DNA of 64,000 bases from Microlunatus endophyticus. Lineage in GTDB: Bacteria > Actinomycetota > Actinomycetes > Propionibacteriales > Propionibacteriaceae. The DNA lies in NCBI RefSeq assembly GCF_014646195.1, contig NZ_BMMZ01000001.1, positions 62,001-126,000 of the forward strand, given 5' to 3'. Below the pieces are notes generated by a model. It had not been told where the DNA came from, ran no database searches, and saw only the letters and a list, made by a program, of their open reading frames with translations. How positions within the stretch are numbered: position 1 is the first letter of the stretch; each line of letters starts with the position of its first letter. The translations under genes were made by a program, and so were the position numbers. Positions 62,554 through 64,000 of this stretch are shown piece by piece.

Positions 62554-63885
62554 ATGTCTGTTCCCTTCACCCCCAGTCGACGCACTCTGCTGGCAGGCGG
62601 CCTCGGCCTGGCCGCCGGCGCCGTGGGCCTGAGCGCCTGCGGTTCCAAAGGCTCGTCCTCCTCCGGATCGTCCAATCCGAGCACTGTGCCCTCGGGAGAC
62701 GCCAATGCCAAGGTGACGATCAGCTTCATGGAGGCGATGTCCTCCGGCGCCCAGAAGACCGCCCTGGCCAAGATGACCAAGGACTTCATGGCCGCCAATC
62801 CGAACGTCACCGTCGATCTTCAGGAGCAGCCTGACTACGGCACGCTGCAGACCAAGATCAGCGCCCAGACCGCGGCCGGCAAGCCGCCGACCATCGCGCA
62901 GGTCTACGAGGATTGGGCCGCCGAGTACGCCGAGTCCCAGGTGATCGTGCAGTTGGACCCCTACATCGCCAAGGCCCAGCAGTACGAGGATTTCTACGAC
63001 GGCATCAAGGCCGACCTGCAGCTGCCGGACGGCAAGACCTGGATGTGGCCCTTCAACAAGTCCGTCGTCGTCATGTACTACAACGCCGACATGGTCAAGA
63101 CGGCACCGAAGACCTGGGACGAATTCGCCCAGGTCGCCAAATCGGTGTCCAACGGTAAGGTCGTCGCCCTGTCGATCGATCCTGGCAGCTCGTCCTCACC
63201 GGCGGGCGGGACCGCCTTGTTCGAGATCGTCGCCGAGGCTTTCGGCGATCCGGTCTTCGCCAAGGACGGCACGCCGCAGTTCACCAAGCCCGGTGTGGTC
63301 AAGGCCCTGCAGTATTTCGTCGACCTGAAGAAGGCCGGAGCACTGGCCCTCGGTAAGAACTACCCGGGCCAGACTGCACTCGGCAGCCAGACCGGTGCCT
63401 TCGACATCTCCAGCGTGGCCAGCTATCCGTACGACCTGGCCTCGGCCGGCAAGAAGTTCACGATGGGCGTCGCCCAGTTGCCGACCGGTCCGGGCGGCAA
63501 GGCGGCCAACCAGTTGGCGGGCACCAACATCGCACTCTTCGCAGCGGCCGACGACAACCAGAGGGCCGCCGCCTGGAAGTACATGCAGTTCCTCACCCAG
63601 CCTGACCAGCAGGCGTACTGGGCGGCCCAGACCGGCTATCTGCCGGTCTGTCAGCAGGCCACCCAGCAGGCCGACTTCAAGGCGTACGCCAAGAAGACGC
63701 CCTTCGTCACCGGAGCGACCGAGCAGCTCAATTCGGCGACCGCGCTGCCGCCGGTCAAGTGGGTCAACTCCTGCAGCGGCTACCTGTCGGTGGCGATCCA
63801 GCAGGCCGTCACCCAGGGCAAGGATCCCAACGCCGCGCTGCAGGCGGCGCAGGCGGACGCCATGAAGGCCAAGCAGCAGGGATGA
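62554..63885 (+). CDS. ABC sugar transporter, extracellular solute-binding lipoprotein
   Basis: A 443-residue binding protein. Signal: SRRTLLAGGLGLAAGAVGLSAC, with a Tat-like SRRTLL and lipobox LSAC; a Ser/Gly-rich linker (GSKGSSSSGSSNPS) follows. Mature domain: VTISFMEAMSSGAQKTALAKMTKDFMAANPNVTVDLQEQPDYGTL, TWMWPFNKSVVVMYYNADMVK. ATG 62554 with CGAAAGG. Overlaps the next permease by 4 nt. Ligand not known; fucosylated oligosaccharide is a guess from GH29 nearby. Confidence 0.92.
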   Translation: MSVPFTPSRRTLLAGGLGLAAGAVGLSACGSKGSSSSGSSNPSTVPSGDANAKVTISFMEAMSSGAQKTALAKMTKDFMAANPNVTVDLQEQPDYGTLQTKISAQTAAGKPPTIAQVYEDWAAEYAESQVIVQLDPYIAKAQQYEDFYDGIKADLQLPDGKTWMWPFNKSVVVMYYNADMVKTAPKTWDEFAQVAKSVSNGKVVALSIDPGSSSSPAGGTALFEIVAEAFGDPVFAKDGTPQFTKPGVVKALQYFVDLKKAGALALGKNYPGQTALGSQTGAFDISSVASYPYDLASAGKKFTMGVAQLPTGPGGKAANQLAGTNIALFAAADDNQRAAAWKYMQFLTQPDQQAYWAAQTGYLPVCQQATQQADFKAYAKKTPFVTGATEQLNSATALPPVKWVNSCSGYLSVAIQQAVTQGKDPNAALQAAQADAMKAKQQG

Positions 63886-64000
63886 CGACCACGGCGGGCG
63901 TTCTTGCCAGGCGGCGCAGGCTTCGTCCCGGCCGCCTGGTCCGGCAGGTTGTTGCGGTGATCATCGGGCTGGCCTTCCTGGCGCCGCTGATCTGGACGTT
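63882..64000 (+). CDS. Carbohydrate ABC transporter permease (MalG type), 5' part only
   Basis: Starts at ATG 63882, overlapping the stop codon of the solute-binding gene (ATGA). The 39 visible residues have a basic N-terminus (RRRRLRPGRLVRQ) and the beginning of a first helix (VVAVIIGLAFLAPLIWTF), as in MalG-type permeases. The rest is beyond the window. Order regulator-MalF-SBP-MalG supports the call. Confidence 0.85.
   Translation, partial: MTTTAGVLARRRRLRPGRLVRQVVAVIIGLAFLAPLIWT

Overview
The window reads as a chromosomal segment of a high-GC actinomycete. Supporting signs are the strong G/C bias at third codon positions, frequent GTG starts, and the block ispH / xseA-xseB / DUF4245 / fumC with an Rv1086-type prenyl transferase and a PIN-PhoH protein nearby. 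Together with a phosphoketolase-acetate kinase pair and the sugar-import genes, a soil Propionibacteriales member (for example a Microlunatus-like organism) is a reasonable guess, but this is inference. Almost all of the sequence is coding.

Layout. 1-8.4 kb: a truncated site-2 protease, then a sugar-acid catabolic island. A FadR-type regulator is divergent from a four-gene operon (FAH hydrolase, SDR, COG3618 lactonase, aldo/keto reductase) that fits oxidative L-fucose degradation. A three-gene ABC sugar importer without an ATPase faces it. 8.5-10.9 kb: two MmcQ/YjbR proteins, then an acquired scar made of a SpoU-type methyltransferase remnant, four phage-like tRNA genes (Met/CAT, Gln, Phe, Trp) and a decayed YhcG nuclease. 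10.9-16.3 kb: a YyaL/DUF255 protein, a probable toxin-antitoxin pair with a double-unit antitoxin, an AhpD-like protein and MarR regulator sharing two palindromic operators, and a HlyIII membrane protein. 16.4-31.5 kb: mostly core genes (prenyl transferase, PhoH, secreted amidase, fumarase, exonuclease VII, IspH) with small regulator-enzyme modules, including a TetR / TetX-like monooxygenase pair.

31.5-45.9 kb: single-copy accessory and housekeeping genes (serine hydrolase, methyltransferases, MarR-esterase module, APH-like kinase, RmuC, M18 aminopeptidase, YwaF-like protein, YchF). 45.9-49.7 kb: a decay zone holding remnants of an acetyltransferase, an AraC-like regulator and a heparinase II/III-like enzyme, among intact ArsR, dienelactone-hydrolase and VOC genes. 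49.7-57.1 kb: LOG protein, penicillin acylase family enzyme, Dps, acetate kinase and phosphoketolase. 57.2-64 kb: Eis-like acetyltransferase and GH29 alpha-L-fucosidase, divergent from a HAD phosphatase / RpiR regulator / second ABC sugar importer operon that runs off the end.

How it fits together. Both ends concern fucose-like sugars: GH29 can release L-fucose, and the left cluster can oxidise it through fuconolactone, fuconate and 2-keto-3-deoxyfuconate to pyruvate plus lactate. The dehydratase for the middle step and the importer ATPases are not in the window. The phosphoketolase-acetate kinase pair gives a short route from sugar phosphates to acetate and ATP. Many neighbouring genes overlap by 1-8 nt, which marks the operons clearly.
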